A DNA stretch of 64,000 nucleotides from Rhodocollybia butyracea. Taxonomy: Eukaryota; Basidiomycota; Agaricomycetes; Agaricales; Omphalotaceae. Each line of letters begins with the position of its first letter. The stretch's first letter is position 1. This document shows, in pieces, positions 22,110 through 32,853 of the stretch. The stretch is taken from contig JADNRY010000075.1 in the NCBI GenBank assembly GCA_015501585.1, forward strand, positions 186,001 to 250,000, read 5' to 3'. The notes under the pieces were generated by a model, which saw only the letters and a program-made list of their open reading frames with translations, was not told where the DNA came from and ran no database searches. The translations under genes and the position numbers were made by a program.

Positions 22110-25100
22110 TGAAGACTTGACATGAGTTTCACAGAATGGCCAAAGCGAACTGGCAATGCAGTGCGATGCGATGAGATCCAAGGTCGAACATCGCTTCCGC
22201 CTTCAGCTAAAACGCGACAGATAGTGTAACGCGTACCGAATTTGAGCTTTGAATGGAGAAAGGCTAACATGAAGCCCACAGCAGGAGATGAGAGTGATGT
22301 AATTTGGTAGACACGCGTTGCTTACCCTCCGAGTCCAATCCTAGCCCTCTCCAGCCATCCCCGCGGTCCTTCCAGGCTTCAGCCACTCCATATCCATACG
22401 TGTGATATTAATCAGATTGAGTGGAGCCGACGAGGATAGATCCAGGTGCGAACACAAGGATACGTACGACAGGGTAAACCCACTGCATCTGTCTTCAGTG
22501 GAAGGAAGGAGGATTTTATAACACAACATGGTCAAATTGATCACTGAACGTACTGAACAAGCGGGAGAACCCGACTGCAAATACCAGCAAGATCAGTGTT
22601 AGACTCTAACAATCCGGAGGCGCATTCTAACGAGATGGTACGATCATGACCAAACTTGAAGCATGAGATAAGAATGCCATAAGTAGCGAAATACGGTGCT
22701 TACCAGCTCCCTTCGAGTCCAACTTTCTTTCGTTAAACCTCCTGAAACAATGACATAGGGTATATATCATGGAGTCATCTCCAAAGTCGAACCTCCGGAA
22801 AATCAAGTGACTGGTAGTGGCAGTATTGGTAGCAATTACCAAGGCACCGAAATTTGATTCGGCTGAAGCGCTATACCACCGGTAAGATAAGAAGAAAGCC
22901 GAAAACACCACTTACTGTAAGTTACTGTATCGCATATCCCTTGTATCCAGTACAGCTCGAGCCCGCTTGCCGAACGATTCGGGGGCGTATTAAAAAAGCA
23001 CGAGCATGCATGGTGATGATTATGTTGACCCGGCAAGTTGGCGTAGTAGGATGCGATGAGATCAAAGGAGGAAGGAGGTCGCACATCACTTCCGTCTTCA
23101 ACTGAAAACATGACAGATATGGATATATAGCCACCAATTATATCTAGAGCAGTTTCCAGAGGCGCATCAAGAGTATGAGGTGACTTACACCGCGGCGCGT
23201 CAAGAGTTTCCACGGAGTTGACCACACGAGTTGGCATTGGTTTTGGTTAGCATTCATATATTCAACATTGATCGTAGGACGAGACGAGATGAGATTGAGC
23301 GGGGGACAAATTGTTTCAGCCTTCAATGCTTCGACAGAGAACATGACATATAGATATGCTGTTATGCACCCCTGAACCCGAAGAAAGGCTTACATGCGCA
23401 TGAAGCACCACATGGGCGACATGGTGGTATACTACCAGTGAGATCTGGGTGAGTACCCCGCTCGAGCCTGCCTCAGGGCGCATCAAGAGCATCAGATATC
23501 TAAAAATATTGTTGTGCGCGCCCGAAGAATGGCACCCACTAGACGAGTGAGGAATGCGGCGAATAGGTGAATAAGAGGTGACAAAATTCGTTACTTATTG
23601 GTTCACTTATCCGACCTTCTACCGTTCTGACCCTCTCTCATTTCCAAACCATCGTACACTGTATGTTATGCCCCAAATCCAGGGGAGATGCGGTGGTAAA
23701 TAGTACAGGTTCTGGATGCGAACAAGGATGTTTTAGGGTGAATCAGGTGTTGGGTACTATCTACTATGGACCAAGTACTTAGTAAGCTTCGCCGATCTTT
23801 AGCATTAGCTGTCGACATCGACTCAGTAGCGAAGAATTTATGTACATACATCATGGGAAGGCATACGCGGACTCTCAATTCTCTCTACCACAAGTCTACC
23901 GTCCAAATCGGAATGCTTGCACGATGGTCATGGATTTTTCACGATGCCTGATTGTTCAGCCTAGGCTGCGAAGTTATTACTGGTTCATCGAAAGACGATA
24001 TTTCGGTTTCGAAGTAAGAATTCTTACGGTGTGACACAACTGTCTTCAACGGTTAAATTCGGGTTAATTAGACCTCCCCATAATCAATGACTATAAAATG
24101 GATAATATAAGTACACTGAAGCCCGTGTGGAATCACTTGCCCAAGTAGTTTTACGAGCTGCCGTTTGCGCAGTGATTCTGTATAAGAATGCTTAGTGAGC
24201 GACACCTTGCGCAGTTACAAGGTTTGATAATAATATCAGATAAAGCTTTGCGTTATGTCTTGGAAGAAAATGAATATCAATGGTCAGCTGGGTCGACGCG
24301 CGTCGCAATGCACTCGACCACTCATAAAAGAATGGCTGAGCTCCACGATCCCTATCCAAAGTATCCATCGACCTATCTAACATGGGCAAGGAAACCGTTG
24401 TTCGCATTGGCGTCTTCATCCCCGGTGAATGCCAGCTGCTCGACCAAGCATGCATTGATATCTTCGGCAGCATGTCCCACCAGTACATGGACCTCATCAA
24501 AGGCTTTGTACCCCAGGCTATCGCCGATCTCGCGCCCACGATTAACATTCACTATATCGGTTCGGTCAAGGCCGGTGGACATATCTTCCTGACTTCCAAC
24601 CAAAAAATCATCGCTACCAATCACTTCAGTGACCCGGAAGTGGCACCTGGAAAGTTGGATATCGTGCTAGTTCCTGGTCCAGACCCTAACAGCAAATTCG
24701 AGAAAGAGCCACTCGACTGGCTCAAAAAGCAGAGCGAGACCGAAGGGACGGATATCCTTAGTGTCTGCACGGGCATATTCATCTGTGGAGAAGCAGGATT
24801 GCTGAAGGGCCGAACGGTCTGTGGACCTAGAGGAATGCAGGATCTCATTTCCGAGAAATACGGGAAGGATATCGTGCAAAAGGGAACGGAGCTGCGCTGG
24901 GTGCAGGATGGAAACTTTTGGTCGAGCGGAGGGGTGACAAACGGAAATGACCTTGTCGCTGCTTATGCCCGTGCTTCGAGATACTTTCCCAACCAGCTGG
25001 TTGAGATCACACTTGATATGGTGGATGTGGGTGACCGCCCTCAGCAGTATGCCACGGAGTAATCAGTGTTCATGGTCGGTATGGCATTTAATGTGCTGAG

Positions 25101-25620
25101 AGCTTGGATGATGGGTTTCTAGGGAAAGCAGAAGTCCAAGACGGCATAAGCGAATAGATTCGTCACTCACTAATTCTCTTATCCACCGTTCTAACCCTCT
25201 CTCATTTATAAATCATCGTACCCTGTATAATGTGAACAAGAATGTTTTGCGTGAATCGTCGCACTTCACTTCCGTCCTCAGCTGAAAACATGACAGATAT
25301 GGATAATATACCGTCACCAGTAAAATCTAGAGCAGTATCCCGCTCGAGCCTCCCGGAGGCGCATCAAGATTGCCTTACACCCGCGGCGCGTCAAGAGTTT
25401 CCACGGAGTTGACCACACGAATTGGCATTCAATTATCCAACATTGGCAGTAGGACGAGATGAGATGAGATTGAACGGGGGGACAAACATCGTTTCAGCCT
25501 TCAACGCTTCAACCGAGAAACTGACAAATACTGTTATGCGCCCGAAGACATGCATGAAGCACGAGATGAGCGACACGGCAATATACTACCAGTAAGATCT
25601 GGGTGAGTATCCCGCTTGGT
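22110..25620. repeat. Array of dispersed, duplicated repeat modules around the first DJ-1 gene
   Basis: Related modules recur in the same orientation. One contains gatgagat, then ttcagcc or tcttcaactg, then aaaacatgacagatatgga, near 22150-22230, 23050-23130, 23280-23350, 25255-25300 and 25450-25530. A second, ending tctaaccctctctc plus a short A/T-rich tail and atcgta, occurs near 23610-23660, 25175-25225 and 25755-25805. A third, gcgcgtcaagagtttccacg, is near 23195 and 25387. The same order recurs before both DJ-1 genes, so a block of about 2 kb has been duplicated in tandem. Confidence 0.65.
24382..25062 (+). CDS. DJ-1/PfpI family (class I glutamine amidotransferase-like) protein, C-terminally truncated copy
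   Basis: Single-exon gene of 226 residues with the DJ-1/PfpI fold. The nucleophile elbow is SVCTGIF with Cys129, followed by AGLLKGR, and the end of the core has SSGGVTNGNDL. Family members include protein deglycases/chaperones and isonitrile hydratase-like enzymes; which activity applies is unknown. The frame stops at TAA directly after PQQYATE, exactly where the downstream paralogue reads on for about 30 more residues. Past the stop, the homologous text is still recognisable (FMVGMAFNVLRAWM) but holds a second stop (TAG in place of a Trp codon). The C-terminal helix has therefore been lost by mutation. The catalytic core is complete, so the protein may still be made. Confidence 0.85.
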   Translation: MGKETVVRIGVFIPGECQLLDQACIDIFGSMSHQYMDLIKGFVPQAIADLAPTINIHYIGSVKAGGHIFLTSNQKIIATNHFSDPEVAPGKLDIVLVPGPDPNSKFEKEPLDWLKKQSETEGTDILSVCTGIFICGEAGLLKGRTVCGPRGMQDLISEKYGKDIVQKGTELRWVQDGNFWSSGGVTNGNDLVAAYARASRYFPNQLVEITLDMVDVGDRPQQYATE

Positions 25621-26338
25621 CCTGCCTGAGGCGGCGCATCAAGAGCAAGATCTAAAATATTAATTGTTGTGCGCTCCCGAGGAATGGCAACCACGAGGTG
25701 AGTAAGGAATGCGAATACGGTAAACGAAGGGTGACAAAATTCGTTACTCACTGATTCTCTTATCCACTGTTCTAACCCTCTCTCGTTTTTAAACCATCGT
25801 ACCCCGTATGTTATAAGCCAAAATCCAGTAAGACGCGGCGGGAGATAATGCGAACAAAAACATCTTGCGTGAATCAGACGGTTAGAGTATGAACCACTGT
25901 CGACATCTACATTAGCGAACAAGAGAAAGTAGGCATGCTTCTCTACCGCAAGTCCACCTTCCAATTCGGAATATCTGCACTCACCACCGTGTTCATTGTT
26001 CTCAAGTAGGCCGAAGTGAAAATTTTCGCGGTGTGACTAGTAAGGCTAGATCCGGGTTTACTACTTAGCCCCATAATTTCAGTGCACTGAAGCATAGGAT
26101 CACAGTAGAACCTCGTACAGCGATCATTCAAGTTGAGACAAGCCGCGCTGCGCGGTGATGCCGTCTTGATGATATCGATAGCAGGAATTCAAGACATGTA
26201 GGAGGAGCGCAATTGCCGACAGATAGAAAGATGAAACTAGGTCACGGTCGGCCGGGTCGACGTTTAATTCAACGACCACTCATAAAAAAACACTGGTTGT
26301 CACGATCCCAATCAAAACTATCCATCAACCTTTCCAAC
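25063..26338. other. Intergenic repeat-containing spacer between DJ-1 copies
   Basis: The stretch is made largely of the duplicated repeat modules listed for 22110-25620 and of the decayed C-terminus of the first DJ-1 gene (25063-25150). The text at 25890-25990 is a second copy of the region around 23810-23920. No independent gene is seen. Confidence 0.55.
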
Positions 26339-27106
26339 ATGGGCAAAGAAACCATTGTCCACATTGGCGTCTTCATCCCCACCGAATGCCAGCTGCTCGA
26401 CCAGGCATGCATCGATATCTTTGGCAGCATGTCATACCAGTACATGAGCCTCGTAAAAGACCTTGTCCCGCAGGCTGTCATTGATCTCGCGCCTACAGTC
26501 AACATTCACTACATCGGTTCGGTCAAGGCTGGCGAGCTCATCCCACTAACATCCAACCAAAAAATTCTTGCCACCAATCACTTCAGCGACCCAGACGTGG
26601 CACCTGGAAAGCTGGATATCGTGCTAGTTCCCGGTCCAGACCCTAGCGGCACATTCGAGAAAGAGCCACTTGACTGGCTCAAGAAGCAGAGCGAGGCCGA
26701 AGGGACAGATATCCTCAGTGTCTGCACGGGTATATTCATCTGTGGCGACGCAGGATTGCTGAAGGGCCGAACAATCTGTGGACCTAGAGGATTGCAGGAT
26801 ATCATTTCCAAGAAATACGGGAAGGATATTGTGCAAAAGGGAACGGAACTGCGCTGGGTGCAGGATGGAAACTTTTGGTCGAGTGGAGGTGTGACAAACG
26901 GAAACGATCTCGTTGCTGCGTATGCTCGGCAATCAAAACACTTTCCCAAACCACTGGTTGAAATTGCACTTGATCTGGTGGATGTGGGAGACCGTTCTCA
27001 GCAATATAGCAGAGGACAGTCAGCGTTTATGTTTGGTATGGCATTTAATATGCTGAGAGCTTGGATGTCGAGTTTGTGGGGAAAAGAGAAGTCCAAGACA
27101 GCGTGA
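26339..27106 (+). CDS. DJ-1/PfpI family protein, full-length copy
   Basis: Single-exon gene of 255 residues, close paralogue of the gene at 24382. The start MGKETIVHIG is homologous in both copies, so the ATG at 26339 is preferred over upstream in-frame ATGs at 26213 and 26231. It has the elbow SVCTGIFICGDAGLLKGR with the nucleophilic Cys at residue 129, SSGGVTNGNDLVAAYAR, and a complete C-terminus ending FNMLRAWMSSLWGKEKSKTA. It lies immediately before a short TTAGGG-type repeat. It probably arose by tandem duplication of a block of about 2 kb and is the intact member of the pair. The enzymatic role (deglycase, hydratase or stress protein) cannot be told from sequence. Confidence 0.9.
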   Translation: MGKETIVHIGVFIPTECQLLDQACIDIFGSMSYQYMSLVKDLVPQAVIDLAPTVNIHYIGSVKAGELIPLTSNQKILATNHFSDPDVAPGKLDIVLVPGPDPSGTFEKEPLDWLKKQSEAEGTDILSVCTGIFICGDAGLLKGRTICGPRGLQDIISKKYGKDIVQKGTELRWVQDGNFWSSGGVTNGNDLVAAYARQSKHFPKPLVEIALDLVDVGDRSQQYSRGQSAFMFGMAFNMLRAWMSSLWGKEKSKTA

Positions 27107-27563
27107 GCGGATTGTTCTCAAGTAGATGTAGTGTATCGAGTGGTAGAGCAGTAGTAGTACAAAAGACAGAATTATATTCTTTTCAAGATAAGATATAAGA
27201 TTATACAAATTAAGCTGATTTAGGGTTAGGGTTAGCCCGGCGATCGGACCGAAAAAAAAGCCCGCTCAGCCAGAGTGGCCGATGCGGGACAGGGAAATAT
27301 TGAGACGGTGCATAAGCCTGAGCCTATACAAACTGCAGACACCCTTTGTATGGACAAGGTCGCCGTGCTATGAAGGATCTCTACGGCCCATAAACCCGGG
27401 AGGTGAAGGGGCCTATGCCATCAAGGTAAGTATGAGTTGCTCAAAAGATTTCATGCTCCTTATATACTTTCTCAGCATGGTCCGTGCGTTTGAAGGTCAC
27501 GCTCGCGTCATTCTCGCGTTCACGATTGGTTATCCATTCTCATTTCTTTCCTTCTTCGCCACG
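27107..27563. other. Intergenic; promoter region of the mitochondrial carrier
   Basis: The stretch contains an interstitial telomere-like repeat (27220-27235). The frame of the carrier stays open upstream to 27282, but the family alignment starts at the ATG of 27564, so the upstream part is treated as leader. Confidence 0.5.
27220..27235 (+). repeat. Interstitial telomere-like repeat (TTAGGG)
   Basis: ttagggttagggttag, two and two-thirds units of the TTAGGG repeat typical of filamentous fungal telomeres, inside the window and next to a duplicated gene. It may be a scar of break repair, or chance. Confidence 0.6.
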
Positions 27564-29220
27564 ATGACGAGCAAAACCAGCTGGCAAGCGACTCTGAACG
27601 AGCTTCTTGCTGGCAGTGTTGGAGGGGCCGCACAAGTTCTCGTAGGGCACCCTTTGGATACTATCAAGACGCGTTCACAGATCGCTCCGAGTAAGTATCA
27701 GTCAGCTTCTTTCGTCGATAAGCTGGCTTATGAACTCTTGAATCAGAGGGAATGTTCGTGAGTCAACTCAACTTCTGCGCTACGTACTATAACTTTATCC
27801 TCATAGTTTATCTAGAAAGGACCTATGGATATCATATCACAAACCATCAGGAAAGAAGGATTCTTCGCACTTTACAAAGGCAAGTAACATGCATCTAGGA
27901 CGGCGATTTCAGTGTAAGTAATCTCATTATCGCAGGAATGGCCAGTCCTCTTCTTGGTATAGCCGGAGTCAACTCGTTACTCTTCGCATCTTATGGTGTT
28001 TCACGAAGAATCATATCACCCTTCCCACAACTCTCCCTGCCCGAAACATCACTCGCTGGTGCAATGGCAGGCGCAGCTAATGCTGTTCTAGCTAGTCCCG
28101 GTGCGTAAATCGTGCAGCATCTAGCGCTCGTTTCCTATCGTCCATCTCTGACATCGAAATGTTGTAGTGGAAATGTTCAAAGTCCGCATGCAAGGACAAT
28201 ACGGAGGCGCGCAAGACAAACGTCTGAGTGCTGTATCCAAGGAAGTTTGGAAAGAATGGGGATTTCGGAAAGGTGTTATGCGTGGTTACTGGGTAAGTGA
28301 GCTTTGCGCATTGCCTTTACTCCGTCTCCTTACTTTCCTTGTCATTTATTCTAGGTAACCGTAGCTCGAGAAATACCAGCTTACGCAGGGTACGTTCTGA
28401 TTTATGGGTCGTATCTATGAATACTAATTCCGCTATCTCAGGTTCTATACCGGCAAGTTGGATTCCGACTACTTATATCTTGAAAGTAATGACTCTTTGC
28501 TGATTCCCCGACCTGCATCCAGCGTACGAATTCTCTAAACGTAGATTCACTTCGATATATGGCTCCACATCCGAGTTACCGGTGTGGGCTTTAATGGCTA
28601 GTGGGTCCACAGGAGGCGTAAGTTTGTTCATATCCACTGCGTGCTCATATTTATCTATCTACTTTCCCTCCCTTCAGATCGCCTACTGGTTATCATGTTA
28701 TCCATTAGGTACGTCCAGTATCAGTGTCTTTCTCGCCGCTAGGGTCGTCGCTCAATCCATCTGTTCTACGTTTCGTGCAGACGTCATAAAATCTCGCATA
28801 CAACTCCGTCCAACCCCACCGACAGGAACGCCGTTCCAGTATATAGCTCATGAGGCCAGGATGGTGATAGCCGAGTCTGGAGTGTAAGTGCATACTTACT
28901 CATTTATCCATTCGTCGTTCGCTCGTTGCTGGACGATTCTACCGAACCCTTCAATCATCTGATTTCGCTTTGTTGGGCATACAGGAAAGGACTTTTCAGC
29001 GGTCTCACCCCGTCATGTAAGTCGCTCAGGATTGTTTTATCCGTTACGAATGCATCTAACCCTCTCTGATCCGTCTAGTAATTCGAAGGTAACGCTCTAA
29101 CCGAACCATTTGGATCCCCGCTTTACTCATCAACTTGACTGTAGTATACCTGCTGCCGCAAGTACGTTCGCAGCTTTCGAGATAACTCGAGAGTACCTTG
29201 CAGAATTCACTGGTGTATGA
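27564..29220 (+). CDS. Mitochondrial carrier (SLC25) protein, carnitine/acylcarnitine- or Ymc-like
   Basis: Inner-membrane solute carrier with three repeats of about 100 residues, each with the PX[DE]XX[KR] signature: PLDTIKTR, PVEMFKVR and PLDVIKSR. Exons 27564-27690, 27747-27757, 27816-27879, 27936-28100, 28168-28292, 28355-28389, 28442-28452, 28523-28617, 28678-28708, 28781-28883, 28985-29016, 29079-29088 and 29145-29220 sum to 885 nt, giving 294 residues, the normal size. Three exons are only 10-11 nt. Two introns (27880-27935 and 28453-28522) have GCAAGT donors, and only these choices restore the conserved LYKGMASPLLG and GFYTAYEFSK runs. The matrix motif after the second signature (RMQGQYGG) recalls carnitine/acylcarnitine carriers, but the substrate is not certain. 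Confidence 0.9.
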
Positions 29221-29447
29221 TGGACATTCGATGTGACGTGCTCCGTTTTAGAGGAAAGTGGGCCCGGAAGCCTTGTCCTTCACTCCGTAACACCTTGGAT
29301 AATATCCAACCAGGATATGTCAATATCTGGGATCTGGGATTCCACGATATGTAGAGTGTATGGGTCCCATGTGTTACAGACATGTCTCTGGTGTTGTACA
29401 GTGTACACAAAGTATGGATGCAGACAGTTCCATGAACGCGAAACGCA

Positions 29448-30058
29448 CTACAGCTTGCTCTTCTCCTTTGATGTCAGCTCAACGTTAACCCACTTGGTTT
29501 GCTTTGCTGGGAACGAATGTTTTCGCGGTCCTGCAGTGGAGTAATCGATCGTCAGTCAGCCAGACCGCAGACGCAGCCAAAGAAGCAAAATAAGCAAGCA
29601 ATCACTCACCCCAGGCTTCATTCCCCTCTATCATCGGCCCTTGTATGATATACACATCGCTCCGCGGCAGGTCAGGAGACATGCGAAAATAAACGTTCGA
29701 CCCGCAGTTGGAACAAAAGTGTCGAGTTAGAGGTTTTCCTGTCTCAGTCACGGGGTCCTTGTACGCTTTTAACGCGTCCTGGCCTGATAGTAAGGTGAAA
29801 AACTAAGTAGTACAGTAACAAATCACGAAGTCAATCACTATATTTATTTCAATTCGAAAAAAACACATCACGTACCTCTTCTTTGAACCAAATATTCATC
29901 ATGAACGCAGACCCGCTCGATTTCTTGCAATTTGCGCAGTGGCAAACGGTGTAATGGAACGGGTCTCCCTTTATTGTGAAACGGATGGCGCCGCAAAGAC
30001 AAGAGCCATTTCGGACTTTGTCTTTGTTACTGGCAGAAGTGGTAGACGTGGCGCTCAT
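29448..30058 (-). CDS. GFA/CENP-V domain protein (glutathione-dependent formaldehyde-activating-like)
   Basis: Exons on the minus strand are 29876-30058, 29610-29802 and 29448-29530; they sum to 459 nt and 152 residues. The zinc-binding cysteines of the GFA fold are all there: GSCLCGAI (C20, C22), VCHCANCKKSSGSAF (C39, C41, C44) and HFCSNCGSNVYF (C91, C94). In bacteria, members were proposed to help glutathione capture formaldehyde; in fungi this is a common small cytosolic family of unclear substrate. Introns are GT-AG and phases agree. It is convergent with the mitochondrial carrier, 227 bp from that gene's stop. The C-terminus (KWVNVEL) is short and ends at the TAG of 29448; the acceptor choice for the last exon is less certain than the rest. 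Confidence 0.88.
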
Positions 30059-30411
30059 CTCGAGTAGATGCTTGAAGAATGCGAGTACTTATGGTTGAAC
30101 GGGACGAAGAGACGGGAAGGGTGGACCATGGTGAGAGCAATGTCGGTGAAGAGCTATCGGCCCGGCAAATAGTCGTAGCCGGTGGCATGTGATCTAGAGA
30201 CTCTGCTTTGACACGACAAATCTGGTAATTCCTTTATGAATTTCTTCAGGGATTGCACGGCTCTTGAAAAACTTTTTGAATGAGCCTATGCTACATTGAT
30301 TCTTTGTGAAAGAGCTAGTCACGAGTTCGTACCACCCATTGAAGTCGAACACGAAGAGATCAAATAGTCAAGCATAGTCAAGCATATACGATCCAACGAG
30401 CAAAGTAGTTA
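30059..30411. other. Intergenic, no gene seen
   Basis: About 350 bp between the start of the GFA gene and the end of the MFS transporter. It should hold the GFA promoter and the MFS 3' region. A short duplicated run (agtcaagcat twice) lies near 30370. Confidence 0.5.
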
Positions 30412-32259
30412 CTATTCCTTCTCGGTCCCATAACCAAACTGAATTTCCTTTTCCCCACGAATAATTCTCGCCAAGTCGGGCACGTCGGTGTGCCTATCTC
30501 CATCAATAAGCTCATCGATCTCCTCAAGTGTCTTCCCCTTTGTCTCGATCCAATAATACAGAATCAGCCCTAGCATCACGATATCCCAAGATCCATTTAT
30601 CATGTACGTCTTCCAGCCAATATCGACGAGGGCGATGGGCATAGTGAATACGATGAGCAAAGCCGTGGCGTTGAGGAAAAAGGTGAATACACCCATTCCG
30701 TTGGCACGGATAGGATAGTTAAGAACCTCCGGAGGATAGAGGTAAAGAACTGGTGTCCAACCAATGCTGTATGCGCCCTGGAAGAGGAAGATCATGCCGA
30801 CCGTTGCATATACCCCAGAGGTGTTATTCGAGTTGCCAAATACTGCACAAAAAAGTGGGTTCAGCAACGCGTATTCGCACTACAAGGCTAACGACGAGAA
30901 CATACCTTTGGTGAGGGCACCGACTAAGAATAAAAATACAGTCAAAAGGCTGGTGCTGATGGCTGCAGTCATTTTACGACCCCATCTGTCGATAAAGTAT
31001 GTTCCAAAGACGGAGCAACATAGGCAAAATGCATTTAGGATGATATTCTGGTGGAACAAGATCAATGTAAAAGAACGAAGAGGGAGAAAATTTGAGCGTA
31101 CGATTTGGAGTTGTTTCTTTGTGCTCGAAATTCCAGCGTTCGCAAGCATGGTTCCAAGATAGTACGAAGCAATGACATTTCCTGTTTGTGTTCCGCGGTT
31201 AGTAGTGCCTCGCTTCGAGTGCAGTTCCACAACGTACCAGCTATGGTACTAAACACCGCAGCAGAAACAGCCAGCCACATGCGTTTCCGCGCGCTCTTAG
31301 TCTTGAAGATTTGAACAACCGACAATGTCTGTCCGGCGTTTCTTTCATGCTCAAACGTGTCCTCCATCTCCTGAAGCTGAGCCAATACCACTTTATCATT
31401 CAAATCCCCGTTGGAATATGTTTGGGCAAGCACAACGTGAGCTTCATCGCGCCTCCCTTGGAAAAGTAGCCATCTTGGAGACTCGGGGATGAATGGAATA
31501 ATGATGATGCAGAAGATGCTGAATACACCTTGAACGATGGAAGGGATTCGCCAGGCCCACGTTGATGCGATAAAGGATGTACCGTAGGTAAGTCCTGCTG
31601 CTATCAAACCACCTGTGGGAACAGATATCTCAGGTAAAATTGAGTAGACGATACGATTCACTCGCCCACGTAGTAGAAGTCGTTGAATACCCCCAATCCC
31701 CAGCCACGCCAGTGAAGAGGAAGCGTTTCGGCGAGATACGCAGGACCTGAAATTCCCGAGGCAGAAGTGCCGTAACCGAGAATAATTCGAGCGATGACAA
31801 ACATAGCAACATTTTGAGCTGCTGATTGCAGTATTACAGCGATTAGACTAATGATTGCAGCCCACAGTAAGGCTGGTCTCCGTCCGATTACATCTGTCAC
31901 TTTGCCCCAGGTTACAGCCGCAACGCAACCTCCGATGTAAAGCGAAGCTGTGTTCAAGCCAGTGGTGGCTGGATTGAGATGGAAATAGTCGACATATGAG
32001 GGAAGAATGTTGAGTCCATTACTGCATTCCTAGTCAGCGTTGGAAAGAGGAAGAGCAAGAGAAGTAAAGCCTCACATCATTGAAGCGTCATAACCAAAAG
32101 TCTTGTTTTTTCGTGAATCACAGACTCTACCAGCCAAAAATTCATGCTCACTGTAGATGTGATACTTGAACACGACACCAACAAGACCGAAATCAACAAG
32201 GACGATTTTGGAAGCCAAAGGGGAATCCAAGCACCAAACAGCTTGTTGTACCCGTACAT
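30412..32259 (-). CDS. MFS sugar transporter (lactose permease/hexose transporter-like)
   Basis: Plasma-membrane sugar:H+ symporter family, 12 predicted helices. Minus-strand exons 32152-32259, 32076-32101, 31666-32021, 31238-31612, 31102-31181, 30906-31047 and 30412-30842 sum to 1518 nt and 505 residues. Signatures are TTFGYDASM in helix 1, GKVTDVIGRRPALL in loop 2-3, PESPRWLLFQGR before the central loop, IDRWGRKM in loop 8-9, and IETKGKTLEEIDE after helix 12 (the PETKG box with Ile for Pro). The third intron (31613-31665) has donor GCGAGT; only this choice gives YYVGGLIAAGL. The frame is open upstream of the chosen ATG (32259), so a longer N-terminus is possible. A truncated direct copy of the 5' part lies at 36650-37672. 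Confidence 0.9.
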
Positions 32260-32853
32260 ATCTGAACTAAAGGCCGGGACAATGCATGGCTCAATAGCGA
32301 GGACATTTATAGCCTGAGGTTATCGAGCTCTCCAGAGCATATGACCTAATAGAAAACTCTTTGATTACAACTGCCATTGAGATAAGAAAGCCCAGAATGA
32401 TGCTTGAATTTTTTTTCGTTTTGTGCATATCGTTTAGTAGGTCCGGCAAGAGAACGTGGCCACTGCAACGACAGTCCAAAAGTGCACCAATGCGAAGCGA
32501 CTCAGAAGAAGCGGTCACGGTATGGGCGTTGCGTGAAGAACTTCAAGGTTTTGGAAATTGTACATAGGAGGTTTTTTGCGTTTTCCTGTCACAGCTAGCA
32601 CCATCCATTTCTTTTAGGCGGGACACTGAGCGGCGAGGACAGGACGTTGAACGGGTGGGTCAGGATCATTGATCCGGACTGAGTGTGGGAATGGATTCCT
32701 GATCACCACCTTTATCCTGAATGAGACTTTACAGCAGATTACATATATCCTGGGATCGTGGGTAAGGAGCTGTAAGGAGGCTCTATTGCTGTTAACTCAT
32801 GTTCTGCTGATTCTTCGTTGTATTCCATTAGGTCCTGAAGTAGCGAAGCGTTC
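32260..32853. other. Divergent promoter region of the MFS transporter and the kinase
   Basis: About 590 bp between two divergent genes. Much of it is duplicated at 37673-38140 together with the 5' part of the MFS gene. An open minus-strand frame at 32291-32518 has no recognisable domain and may be part of the MFS leader. Confidence 0.5.

Noticed and set aside
32291..32518. 75-codon minus-strand frame upstream of the MFS gene
   Set aside because: No domain. It is also present in the duplicated promoter region in changed form, so it is more likely a leader than a gene.
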